This document shows positions 14,806 through 23,430 of a DNA stretch of 41,501 nt, in pieces; the stretch's first letter is position 1, and every line of letters begins with the position of its first letter. The position numbers and the translations under genes are program-made. The notes under the pieces are model-generated. The model had not been told where the DNA came from. It did no database searches and worked only from the letters and a program-made list of their open reading frames with translations. Source of the DNA: Lentimicrobiaceae bacterium (GTDB taxonomy: Bacteria > Bacteroidota > Bacteroidia > Bacteroidales > JALOCA01); contig JALOCA010000031.1 in assembly GCA_023227965.1 (NCBI GenBank), forward strand, positions 1 through 41,501, given 5' to 3'.

Positions 14806-17241
14806 ATGAAAAATATTTCTTTTAAACAATTCAGCCCGTATCTTATTGCTGTTGTTTTATTTGTAATAATAAGTATGGTTTATTTCAGCCCATTAATCGA
14901 AGGGAAAAGATTAATGCAAAGTGATATTACCCATTGGCAGGGTATGTCGAAGGAAATCTCTGATTTCAGAGCAAAAACCGGCGAAGAACCTCTTTGGACC
15001 AATTCGATGTTTGGTGGAATGCCTGCTTACCAGATTTCGGTAAAATACAAAGCAAACTTGGTGAAGCATGTAGATAACTTTTTGCAACTGGGATTACCCA
15101 CACCCGCAAACTATGTATTCTTATATTTTATTGGATTCTATTTGTTATTGCTGGTTTTAGGCGTTAGCCCCTGGATAAGTCTTGCGGGTTCAATAGCCTT
15201 TGCCTTTTCATCTTACTTTTTTATCATTTTCGAAGCTGGACATAACAGTAAAGCCCATGCAATTGCTTATATGGCTCCTGTTTTAGCAGGAATAATATTA
15301 TCATATAGAGGGAAATACCTTCTGGGAGGTGTAATAACAGCTTTAGCTTTAGCCCTCGAACTCAATGCCAACCATTTGCAAATAGCCTATTATTTGCTTC
15401 TAATAATTCTTGTTTTTGGCATTGTAGAATTTATATATTCAATTAAAGAAAAAAAATTGTTGAATTTTTCAAAATCAACCGGTGTATTGATAATAGCCGC
15501 ATTGCTTGCAATCGGTACTGGTTTCAGCAATCTTTGGTCAACTTATGAGTATGGTAAATATACCATAAGAGGGAAATCAGAATTAACAACAGAGAAAGAA
15601 AACCGTACAAGTGGTTTAGACAAAGATTATACAACTCAATGGAGCTATGGAATTGATGAAACAATGACATTGCTGATTCCTGGTTTTAAAGGCGGAGCTT
15701 CTGTTGGAAAATTAAGCACAAATTCTTCAACTTATAAAATATTATTGGAAAACCAAGTAGTTTCAGAAAACCAGGCAAAAGAAATTATTAAAAGCCTTCC
15801 TTTGTATTGGGGCAGACAACCCGGCACCTCTGGTCCGGTATATGTGGGAGCCTCTGTTATTTTGTTGTTTTTAATCGGAATATTTATTGTAAAAGGCAGA
15901 TTCAGATGGTGGCTTCTTTCGATAACTATTTTATCAATATTATTATCATGGGGTAAAAATTTTATGCCATTTACTAATTTCTTTCTCGATTATATTCCTG
16001 CTTATGACAAATTCAGGGCTGTTACAATGATTTTAGTAATTGCAGAATTTGCAATACCTTTATTAGCCTTCATTTCACTTCGAAATATTTTTCAACAGGA
16101 GCATGATAATAAAAAAATATTCAATGTCGTAAAATATGTTTATGCTGTTTTAGCGATAGTTTGTTTGATTTTTGCTTTGTTTGGATCTGGCTTTTATGAT
16201 TTTACCAGCCCAGCTGATGCCAATTATGCCAAAATTTACCCCGATTGGCTAATTAATGCAATCCGTGAAGACAGGTCGGGTATGTTACGTGCCGACGCTT
16301 TCCGTTCGCTCATTTTTATTACACTGATGGCAGCAGCTCTTTGGGCATTTCTATTTAAAAAGATTAAAAAAGAATACATGATTGCAGGAATAATTGCTTT
16401 GATGCTTATTGATTTGTGGACAGTTAACAAAAGATATGTTGACAACGATAAATTTGTAAGTAAATCTTCTTTTCAAAACCCTTTCCTTGCTTCAAAAGCC
16501 GATAGTTTGATTTTAAAAGATCCCGACCCGGATTTCAGGGTTTTAAATGTAACTGTTGACCCGTTTAACGATGCAAGTACAAGCTATTTCCATAAATCTA
16601 TCGGTGGTTATCATGGTGCAAAACTTCGTAGATATCAGGAACTTATAGACCATCAAATCAATATGAATAATATGAGCGTATTGAATATGCTCAATACCAA
16701 ATATTTCATTGTTCCTGATCAGCAACGTAATCCTGTTGTACAAATCAACATGCAAGCTTTAGGACATGCGTGGTTTGTTGATAGTATAAAATATGTTTCC
16801 AATGCTGATGCAGAACTTTTAGCACTTTCAAAATTCAATCCAAAAACAAAAGCAATTGTTGATAAAAGGTTCGAACCCTTACTGAAAAACGTTGTCGCCG
16901 GAACAGATTCAAATTCAAAGATTTCATTGGTAAGTTATGCCCCTAATCATTTGCAATATACCTATATTGCAGCGAAAAAGAAACTGGCAGTTTTTTCTGA
17001 AATTTACTATGAAAAAGGCTGGAACGCCTACATTGATAACATGCCGGTTTCCCATTTAAGGGCAAACTATGTGCTAAGGGCAATGATGTTACCTTCAGGT
17101 AAACATACTATTGATTTTCGTTTTGAACCAAAATGCTACAAAACCGGAGAGAAGGTTTCATTTGCAAGTTCTCTTTTGTTGTTAATGCTTGTTGTTGGAA
17201 TGCTTGGAAAAGAGTCGTACTATAGATTTTTTAAGAAATAA
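14806..17241 (+). CDS. YfhO-family polytopic membrane protein (GT-C-like)
   Basis: An 811-residue integral membrane protein of the YfhO family, whose fold resembles GT-C glycosyltransferases using polyprenyl-phosphate sugar donors. I see about 12-13 hydrophobic helices: the first at residues 9-28, a cluster at 100-260 with FSSYFFIIFEAGHNSKAHA, more at 340-560 and one near 790. The large loop after the first helix (SPLIEGKRLMQSDITHWQGM) and a soluble C-terminal part with FSEIYYEKGWNAYIDN are typical of the family. In Gram-positive bacteria YfhO glycosylates lipoteichoic acid; the Bacteroidota acceptor is unknown. It sits between DUF4834 and a GT4 enzyme, supporting an envelope glycan role. Confidence 0.88.
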   Translation: MKNISFKQFSPYLIAVVLFVIISMVYFSPLIEGKRLMQSDITHWQGMSKEISDFRAKTGEEPLWTNSMFGGMPAYQISVKYKANLVKHVDNFLQLGLPTPANYVFLYFIGFYLLLLVLGVSPWISLAGSIAFAFSSYFFIIFEAGHNSKAHAIAYMAPVLAGIILSYRGKYLLGGVITALALALELNANHLQIAYYLLLIILVFGIVEFIYSIKEKKLLNFSKSTGVLIIAALLAIGTGFSNLWSTYEYGKYTIRGKSELTTEKENRTSGLDKDYTTQWSYGIDETMTLLIPGFKGGASVGKLSTNSSTYKILLENQVVSENQAKEIIKSLPLYWGRQPGTSGPVYVGASVILLFLIGIFIVKGRFRWWLLSITILSILLSWGKNFMPFTNFFLDYIPAYDKFRAVTMILVIAEFAIPLLAFISLRNIFQQEHDNKKIFNVVKYVYAVLAIVCLIFALFGSGFYDFTSPADANYAKIYPDWLINAIREDRSGMLRADAFRSLIFITLMAAALWAFLFKKIKKEYMIAGIIALMLIDLWTVNKRYVDNDKFVSKSSFQNPFLASKADSLILKDPDPDFRVLNVTVDPFNDASTSYFHKSIGGYHGAKLRRYQELIDHQINMNNMSVLNMLNTKYFIVPDQQRNPVVQINMQALGHAWFVDSIKYVSNADAELLALSKFNPKTKAIVDKRFEPLLKNVVAGTDSNSKISLVSYAPNHLQYTYIAAKKKLAVFSEIYYEKGWNAYIDNMPVSHLRANYVLRAMMLPSGKHTIDFRFEPKCYKTGEKVSFASSLLLLMLVVGMLGKESYYRFFKK

Positions 17242-17266
17242 TGTAAGAAAAAAATATATATATTGA

Positions 17267-18565
17267 ATGAAAAAAATTTTAATTCTTACATATTACTGGC
17301 CTCCAAGCGGGGGTGCGGGGGTGCAAAGATGGCTTAAGTTTGTAAAATATTTAAGACAATATGGTTTCGAGCCTGTAATATATACTACTGAAAATCCGGA
17401 ATATCCAGAATACGACGAAACTCTTTATAAAGATATTCCCCCGGATATTACTATATTAAGAACACATATCTGGGAGCCCTATGATATTTATAAAAAATTT
17501 ACAGGACAGAAAAAACATGTCAAAATAAACGCAGGCTTTTTGTCTGAAAATAAGAAAAAAAGTTTTCTTGAAAATATATCAGTGTGGATAAGAGGGAATT
17601 TTTTTATTCCCGATGCAAGGAAATTCTGGATAAAGCCCTCAGTAAAATATCTGAAAAAGTATTTGGAAATGCATCCGGTTGATACAATCGTTTCTACAGG
17701 TCCTCCTCATAGTATGCATCTGATTGCAATGCAATTAGCAAAATCATTGTCACTTCCTTGGCTTGCAGATTTCCGCGACCCATGGACGAATATTGATTTT
17801 TATAAGGACCTTAAACTTACCTCATTTGCAGATAAAAAACATAAAAATCTTGAAAAACAAGTACTTAAAAATGCCAATGTTGTTACAGTAATCAGTCCTA
17901 CAATGGCAGAAGAAATGTATACCATTTTTCCAAGAAAATATGATGTGATAACCAATGGCTTTGATTATGAAGATTGTATTTTGCCTGCTGAAACCAAGCC
18001 CGATAAAAAATTTTCCATTGCACATATAGGAACGATGGTGAAAACCCGTAACCCCCATACTTTATGGAAAGTTTTGAGTTCATTAATAATGGAAAACCAA
18101 GACTTTGCTAATGATTTGGAAATTAAGTTAGTTGGCAAAGCTGATTTTTCAGTGTTGGATGCGATCAACGAAAACGGTTTGAGAAAATACCTGTCAAAGA
18201 TAGATTACATGCCACACGATGAGGTAATTCGTGTACAACAGCAATCCCAAGTATTGTTGCTTGTAATAAATAATACTCCTAATGCTGTAAGCATACTCAC
18301 CGGAAAATTTTTTGAATACCTTGCTGCCCGCCGTCCGATAATTTGTATAGGACCTTCAAATGGCGATGCAGCCAAAATTCTTAACGAAACAAAAGCGGGT
18401 TATGCGTTGGATTATGAAAACTATGACGGGCTTAAAGCCATTATTGAACAATATTACCAGTTATACAAACGAGGCAACCTGAAGACAAACAATATCGGAT
18501 ATGAAAGGTTTTCACGCAAGATGCTCACCCAAAAATTAGCCGGGATTCTGCAATCTATATCCTGA
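17267..18565 (+). CDS. GT4-type glycosyltransferase
   Basis: A 432-residue cytosolic or membrane-associated GT-B enzyme predicted to transfer a sugar from a nucleotide donor. The N-terminal half starts ILTYYWPPSGGAGVQRWLKF, the Gly-rich acceptor-side loop of GT4 enzymes. STGPPHSMHLIAMQLAKS and WLADFRDPWTNIDF mark the middle, and the C-terminal Rossmann half has FSIAHIGTMVKTRNPHTLW and LTGKFFEYLAARRPIICIG, the donor-binding region. It follows the YfhO-like gene by 25 bp and is likely in the same transcript. Only one base separates it from the stop of the convergent gpsA, and no terminator is visible between them. Confidence 0.9.
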   Translation: MKKILILTYYWPPSGGAGVQRWLKFVKYLRQYGFEPVIYTTENPEYPEYDETLYKDIPPDITILRTHIWEPYDIYKKFTGQKKHVKINAGFLSENKKKSFLENISVWIRGNFFIPDARKFWIKPSVKYLKKYLEMHPVDTIVSTGPPHSMHLIAMQLAKSLSLPWLADFRDPWTNIDFYKDLKLTSFADKKHKNLEKQVLKNANVVTVISPTMAEEMYTIFPRKYDVITNGFDYEDCILPAETKPDKKFSIAHIGTMVKTRNPHTLWKVLSSLIMENQDFANDLEIKLVGKADFSVLDAINENGLRKYLSKIDYMPHDEVIRVQQQSQVLLLVINNTPNAVSILTGKFFEYLAARRPIICIGPSNGDAAKILNETKAGYALDYENYDGLKAIIEQYYQLYKRGNLKTNNIGYERFSRKMLTQKLAGILQSIS

Positions 18566-18566
18566 T

Positions 18567-19550
18567 TTATTTTTTGATAATATTATTCACAAACTCAGGA
18601 ATACTGTTATTAAAATGAAATATTTTGTTTAATTCATTAATTATATGATAATTGTCGGCATCAAGATGATTTTTGGCTATTTCATTAGTAAAAATATTTA
18701 CTGCAATTTTCCCTTCAAGAACAACTTTATCTGAGATATTTTCTGTAAAAAATCCTTTACCAATCAGTAATCCCAGCGTTCGGTTTCTACTCATGTCGTT
18801 AAGAGCAGTAAGCCCAAAGTCGCCTATGCCACAATATTTAAACAGGGTTTCTTCTTCTCCTCCAAAATGCAGCAAAATATTTTTCATTTCATTAAATGCC
18901 TTTGTTAGCACCATAAATCGTAAATTGGGTGAGTTAAAATGAGCATCTACTATCCCAATGACTATTGCATAAATATTCTTCAGGATACTAAGAATTTCCA
19001 CTCCTTTCACATCCTTGCTAAAGTCAAGATAAACAGGTGTTTTTTTAAAAATATCTGAAAATACGCTAAATAATTCTTCATTTTTACCGGCAAGGGTAAA
19101 AGAAGTGGGCATATTATTGATAAGTTCGCGGGCAAATGAAGGTCCTTTCATCGCAAAAGCCGGATTCGGGAAAGCAGTTGTAAGATTTTCGGTGATGGTT
19201 TTGTTGCCATTTCCAAATCCTTTGGCAAGATTGACTAAAAAGGCTGAAGGAGGAATAAAATCACTGATACTAAGCAAATAATCCATTGTTACCACCGACG
19301 GAACCGCAAGAAAAATTATATCAGCTTTTCTGAGTATAGTAGGGTCTTCCGTAGCTGCCAACCGAGAGTTGAGGGGAATATTTGGGAAATATTTTTGGTT
19401 AATATGCCCATTAGTAATAGATACAATAACTTCTTTTTCTATCGAAAGTAAAGTTACATTCAATGATTTTTTACTTGCGAGCACGTTTCCCAGCGCGGTT
19501 CCGATAGCACCAGCGCCAAGAATACAAATATTATGAGTAAGTGTTTTCAT
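18567..19550 (-). CDS. gpsA: NAD(P)H-dependent glycerol-3-phosphate dehydrogenase
   Basis: GpsA reduces dihydroxyacetone phosphate to sn-glycerol 3-phosphate, the backbone of membrane phospholipids. The 327 residues contain the Rossmann motif ILGAGAIGTALGNVLAS (residues 10-26), LAKGFGNGNKTI near 110, MKGPSFARELINNMPTS near 135, LKNIYAIVIGIVDA near 190 with the catalytic Lys, and the C-terminal CGIGDFGLTALNDMSRNRTLG that binds substrate. The ATG overlaps the last codons of the SGNH hydrolase gene by 20 bp, implying translational coupling. Placing a phospholipid gene at the end of a glycan cluster is unusual but the enzyme looks complete. Confidence 0.94.
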   Translation of the reverse strand: MKTLTHNICILGAGAIGTALGNVLASKKSLNVTLLSIEKEVIVSITNGHINQKYFPNIPLNSRLAATEDPTILRKADIIFLAVPSVVTMDYLLSISDFIPPSAFLVNLAKGFGNGNKTITENLTTAFPNPAFAMKGPSFARELINNMPTSFTLAGKNEELFSVFSDIFKKTPVYLDFSKDVKGVEILSILKNIYAIVIGIVDAHFNSPNLRFMVLTKAFNEMKNILLHFGGEEETLFKYCGIGDFGLTALNDMSRNRTLGLLIGKGFFTENISDKVVLEGKIAVNIFTNEIAKNHLDADNYHIINELNKIFHFNNSIPEFVNNIIKK

Positions 19551-20241
19551 GAGTTGTAATTGCTTCTAAAATATTCTGAGCCAATTTAATATGCCCTTCA
19601 GAATCGAAATGAATTCCATCCGGTACGTTTTTAATGTTAATGATTTTGTAAGTATCAATAAAAACGCAGTTCATTTGTTTGCACAAATTTGCAATAACAG
19701 AATTAAATCGAATCACCTGTTTTGTAGTTCCTGGAAGTTGGTGTTCAATTCTTTCTGAAGGTTTATTAATGCCAATACAAATAATTGTACCGGAGGTTTC
19801 TTTTTGCAAAAGTTGAATATGTTTTTGATAAATATACCGAAAACTTTTGACAGATGTCCATGAACGGCAACCCCGAATGAAAACCATATTCCTTCTGAAT
19901 TTTTTTTCCATCCATTGAATAACAAAACGTAGACCCTTAGTAAAAACAAAACTCTTTGGATTATCATTATTCATAAACCGGAATACCCATTGAGGCACTG
20001 AACGTGTACTTGCATCCACTATGCCATAGTTAATTATATAATAATCAGCAAATTGCCTTACTAATGTGTCAATGTACGACGATGAATGCCCCATTGTGAA
20101 AGCACCCATGCCCAGATTGATCACCTGCGAACCGGGAAATTTTTGCCGGAGAATTTCCGTGTAAGTAAGTTCTTCTGCATGCTGCCGTGTTGGTCGCAAT
20201 CTTAAAGAAACAGAATCACCGATGATTATTATTTTTTTCAA
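19531..20241 (-). CDS. SGNH/GDSL-family hydrolase
   Basis: A 236-residue SGNH-fold hydrolase, a family of esterases and deacetylases acting on lipids or acylated sugars. Block I is IIIGDSVSLRLRP with the catalytic Ser; NLGMGAFTMGHSS supplies the Gly region, IICIGINKPSER replaces the usual GxND block, and DGIHFDSEGHIKLA carries the Asp-His pair. No signal peptide is seen, so cytosolic action is expected. The only start compatible with an N-terminal MKKIIIIGDSV is a TTG at 20239-20241, since a TAG lies two codons upstream. In its polysaccharide cluster, removal of sugar O-acyl groups is a reasonable guess. The 3' end overlaps gpsA by 20 bp. Confidence 0.8.
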   Translation of the reverse strand: MKKIIIIGDSVSLRLRPTRQHAEELTYTEILRQKFPGSQVINLGMGAFTMGHSSSYIDTLVRQFADYYIINYGIVDASTRSVPQWVFRFMNNDNPKSFVFTKGLRFVIQWMEKKFRRNMVFIRGCRSWTSVKSFRYIYQKHIQLLQKETSGTIICIGINKPSERIEHQLPGTTKQVIRFNSVIANLCKQMNCVFIDTYKIINIKNVPDGIHFDSEGHIKLAQNILEAITTHENTYS

Positions 20242-20250
20242 ATTCTAAAA

Positions 20251-21354
20251 TTATTTTAAAAAATCTTTTGAAAATGGACCTTCATTAAATAATAAATCAA
20301 TTATTGATAAATTAGGAACAAAATTACCCCATAATTGAGTATAAATGGGATGTTTAAAATCTGAATGTATAACAACAATATTATTTTCGTTAAATTGTCC
20401 TATATCCTGATAATTATCACCACCAAAACCCGAAAAATAGATATTTCCACCAACAGCTTTTATAATTTTTATTAATCGAGTTGTTGGATTATCCTCAATT
20501 ATATTTAATGAAGAAGAAATTATAACTTCGGTTTGGATGCCTAACTTGCTAATTACCCATTCGAGTAATATCGTATTTAATTCGGCAATATTATCTACCT
20601 GAGTAAAAAAAATATTTTCTAATTCTGGTAAATATAAAGATGAATATTTTGATTTTGAGTAATTTGATATTAATGATTTAATGATTTTTCTCTTGAATAT
20701 ATCGGGAGACATTATTTTTGTTTCATTAATTTTTTGACCAAAATGACCTGAATGAATCACTGGAAGGCTAAACCATTGAATACCACTTGGAGTTTTTATT
20801 CTATTTCTATTTATAAAACTGTTTTTTGTATATTGTACCTCGTCTAAAATTACAAATTTATTGCTTTTTAATATTTTATAAAAATATCCTATCCATGGGA
20901 AAAAATTTGGTTGATGAATTGAAATTATTTTTAAAATATTTTTTTGATATATTAATAATTCTTCATTTTCTTCATCTTTAATAAAACCTAAATTAACATA
21001 AAAATTAACTGCTTTGACATTATCCCTGTAAACCTTTAATGTAATTTTAGTAATATTATTTTTTTTGCATATATTTTCAAAAAATAAAAATAAATTATTC
21101 CCTATTTTTTTATTTCTAAATTCTTTTTTAATAATAAATTTATGAATGTGTACGGATAGCTCCTTTTTAGAAGCAATAATATAACCTATTATCTCATTAG
21201 ATTCAGTAACTACTGTACTAAAGTTCCATTTTCTCGGCAATTCTTTTAAAAAGTGCTCACTTTCCCAATATTCATGAGGAATACCATCTAAAATATTTAC
21301 AAATTGAGTTATATTATTCTTTAAAAACTCTTTACTTAAAATTTCAATTGTCAT
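20251..21354 (-). CDS. GNAT acetyltransferase-WbqC fusion protein
   Basis: A 367-residue two-domain protein. Residues 1-138 form a GNAT N-acetyltransferase: the acetyl-CoA loop region is FIIKKEFRNKKIGNNLFLFF, followed by ITLKVYRDNVKAVNFYVNLGF, the classic end of a GNAT domain. Residues about 142-367 form a WbqC-like domain beginning ISIHQPNFFPWIGYFYK, then ILDEVQYTKNSFINRNRIKT and FSGFGGDNYQD. WbqC-type proteins occur in O-antigen clusters and are thought to add amino-acid or acyl groups to sugars. The fusion suggests a two-step acyl modification of an amino sugar, a job that fits the adjacent PIG-L deacetylase. The gene is AT-rich and starts two bases after the PIG-L gene ends. Confidence 0.85.
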   Translation of the reverse strand: MTIEILSKEFLKNNITQFVNILDGIPHEYWESEHFLKELPRKWNFSTVVTESNEIIGYIIASKKELSVHIHKFIIKKEFRNKKIGNNLFLFFENICKKNNITKITLKVYRDNVKAVNFYVNLGFIKDEENEELLIYQKNILKIISIHQPNFFPWIGYFYKILKSNKFVILDEVQYTKNSFINRNRIKTPSGIQWFSLPVIHSGHFGQKINETKIMSPDIFKRKIIKSLISNYSKSKYSSLYLPELENIFFTQVDNIAELNTILLEWVISKLGIQTEVIISSSLNIIEDNPTTRLIKIIKAVGGNIYFSGFGGDNYQDIGQFNENNIVVIHSDFKHPIYTQLWGNFVPNLSIIDLLFNEGPFSKDFLK

Positions 21355-21356
21355 AA

Positions 21357-21986
21357 CTATTCAATTACTAATCTTACGACTTCAAATGCTTCAGCCCAAT
21401 CATTTTCAAATTGAGTTCCTCTTGTTTTTGCTAATCCGTATATAAAATCATTATTTAAATATTTTCTGTGTTTTTGAGTGTTATAGCTATTCAATGCTTC
21501 AAGTTTTTTTTGAATATGTCGTTCTTCAAGTTTAACAAAACATCTGGTTTCAAATATTATATTATTCCACGGCATTTCATAGCCCAATATGGATACTTTT
21601 TTGAAAACTCTTAATCCTTCATTTGCAATAACTTGATGGTCCTGATGAATATCGTTTTTGGATGGGATAAATACAAGATCAGGATTTATTTTTTGTTGCA
21701 ATTTTATAATTTTTTCAATAATACCTTGTCTGTATTGAGGAAAATTTCTTACTTTGAATTTAAAAATTATAATATTTTCTTTTTTTAATCCAAGAACTTG
21801 CATAGCCTGAGTAAATTCAGTGGAAAGTATATCCCTTGGAAAACCCATGGGAACAGAATCTTCTGCGATTGAAAATGCAGCGCAAAAAACTTCTTTTCCT
21901 TCTTCAATAAATTTGGCAATTGTACCACCGCAACCTAATTCACCATCGTCTGTATGTGGTGCTAAGACTAATATTTTTTTAAACAT
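21357..21986 (-). CDS. PIG-L family deacetylase
   Basis: A 209-residue zinc-dependent deacetylase of the PIG-L/LmbE family, which removes N-acetyl groups from GlcNAc-containing substrates. The zinc-binding motif is APHTDDGELGCGGTIAKF at residues 9-26, with the second histidine motif in PSKNDIHQDHQVIANEG near 110. LGYEMPWNN and YNTQKHRKYLN are family features. In a polysaccharide cluster it probably deacetylates an amino sugar so that another acyl group can be put on by the downstream GNAT-WbqC protein; that pairing is inferred from gene order. Confidence 0.9.
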   Translation of the reverse strand: MFKKILVLAPHTDDGELGCGGTIAKFIEEGKEVFCAAFSIAEDSVPMGFPRDILSTEFTQAMQVLGLKKENIIIFKFKVRNFPQYRQGIIEKIIKLQQKINPDLVFIPSKNDIHQDHQVIANEGLRVFKKVSILGYEMPWNNIIFETRCFVKLEERHIQKKLEALNSYNTQKHRKYLNNDFIYGLAKTRGTQFENDWAEAFEVVRLVIE

Positions 21987-22024
21987 ATAATTAATTTAAA
22001 TGATTATCTGATATCTTACCTGAA

Positions 22025-22032
22025 CAAATTTA
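22025..22032 (-). promoter_or_regulatory. Candidate -7 box for the PIG-L/WbqC/SGNH/gpsA operon
   Basis: The minus strand reads TAAATTTG, a TAnnTTTG match about 40 bases before the ATG at 21986. It suggests that these genes can be transcribed separately from the flippase-GT pair upstream. Confidence 0.4.
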
Positions 22033-22045
22033 TTAATAAAAAATT

Positions 22046-22140
22046 CTTTGCACCCCTTTGCAAAGAGTTAGCGTATTCTTTGCGGTTTAAATCTTTTTTA
22101 CCCCAGAGTACGGAAAGAATTGCACAGAGAACCGCAAAGC
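22046..22140. repeat. CTTTGCGG-type hairpin, possible dispersed-repeat remnant
   Basis: CTTTGCGGTT at 22078-22087 and AACCGCAAAG at 22130-22139 form a perfect 10-bp inverted repeat around a 42-base loop. Just upstream are related CTTTGC and TTTGCAAAG tracts (22046-22065). The sequence is richer in GC than the genes beside it and fills the gap between the GT and PIG-L genes. It resembles the short CTTTGCG-containing intergenic elements scattered in many bacterial genomes; only a genome-wide count can confirm this. Confidence 0.5.
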
Positions 22141-22243
22141 CTAACTTGTTGAAAAAATAACGTATCATACTAAAAATCACTAATATTTTTCATAAATAAT
22201 TGTTTCATACTTTTGGGGGATAGAAAACGAATAATCATTTAGT

Positions 22244-23428
22244 TTATAAATTATTATAAGCATCTATAAGTACTTTAACGGATGACTCCCAAAAATAGTT
22301 CGCGCTGACTTGCTTGGTATCCAAATATAATGATGATGTTTTATAATTATTATAGTATTCCAATATTTTATTTGCAAGATCATTATGGTCAGATTCTTTT
22401 ATGGCTACACCTAAACGATTATTAGTTACAAATTCTTTCATCATTTTAGCTTGCCCAACAATAATAAATTTATTCATAGCCGCATACTGATAAATTTTTG
22501 TTGCAATAGTCTTATTGACTTCATCATGTGTTGCGGGAGGTACGTGAATACAAATATTACTGGCTGCAATATAAGATGGTAAGATATTTAATGGAATCCA
22601 TCCTACAAAATCAACATACGGTTCAATTTTCAATTTATGAATTTCGTCAAATAAATCAAAAGGTTTTATAATTTTTCCAGCCATAATAAATTTTATTTCA
22701 GGAATTTTATTGTACAATAATTCCAGAGACTTAAGTATTGTACTGATCCCTCTTAAAATATCAATTCCTCCGGCATAAAAAATATTAAAGTTATCTTTAT
22801 ATTTTTCTGTAATGCTATTGTCTATATTATTTTGAGTAAAATATTTTAATAAGGGAGTATTAGGTAATGAAATTATTTTACTTTGGCAAATTTTAACTTC
22901 TGAAATGTAACATTCTTTAAGTGGTTCTTCAACTGTAATAACTAAATCTGCTTTAGATAAATTTTCTTTTTCATATTTGCGCCAATTGCTTAGTAACTTG
23001 ACTACTTTTCCAATTTTAGTATTGTAATGAGCTGTTTTATTTATCCAATTACTATAATACTCATGTTGATCACAAATTAATTTAATATTATTTTGTGTTT
23101 TAATTTTTACTGCTATATCTGTTAATGGTAAATCATGAACATGTATAGCTTGAATTGAATGATTTTTAATAATATCGTTAATATGCTTTTTCCAAAACCA
23201 TCTATAAAAAGGAAAAATCAAATAAGTAGCTGCAATCTTATTTCTTAATTTTTTATTGATGTAAATTCTATATATGTTAATCCCATGATATTCCTCAAAT
23301 GAATTCTCGTTCCCATAAGTAAGACAAAGTAGAGTTATGAAATGACCATTTTCTATTAATGAAATTGCTTCTTTTTCAACTCTTTCATCTGGGGGGAATT
23401 CTTTATCAAGAATCATTAATATTTTCAT
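22244..23428 (-). CDS. GT4-type glycosyltransferase of the polysaccharide cluster
   Basis: A 394-residue GT-B glycosyltransferase. The N-terminal domain begins MKILMILDKEFPPDERVEKEA and includes IQAIHVHDLPLTDIAVKIK and LICDQHEYYSNW. The C-terminal domain has FNIFYAGGIDILRGISTILKS, PYVDFVGWIPLNILPSYIAAS and KTIATKIYQYAAMNKFIIVGQ, typical GT4 donor-binding segments. It lies two bases after the flippase gene and is surely co-transcribed. The base composition is clearly more AT-rich than the housekeeping genes around it, consistent with horizontal acquisition. Sugar and linkage cannot be assigned. Confidence 0.9.
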   Translation of the reverse strand: MKILMILDKEFPPDERVEKEAISLIENGHFITLLCLTYGNENSFEEYHGINIYRIYINKKLRNKIAATYLIFPFYRWFWKKHINDIIKNHSIQAIHVHDLPLTDIAVKIKTQNNIKLICDQHEYYSNWINKTAHYNTKIGKVVKLLSNWRKYEKENLSKADLVITVEEPLKECYISEVKICQSKIISLPNTPLLKYFTQNNIDNSITEKYKDNFNIFYAGGIDILRGISTILKSLELLYNKIPEIKFIMAGKIIKPFDLFDEIHKLKIEPYVDFVGWIPLNILPSYIAASNICIHVPPATHDEVNKTIATKIYQYAAMNKFIIVGQAKMMKEFVTNNRLGVAIKESDHNDLANKILEYYNNYKTSSLYLDTKQVSANYFWESSVKVLIDAYNNL

Positions 23429-23430
23429 AA

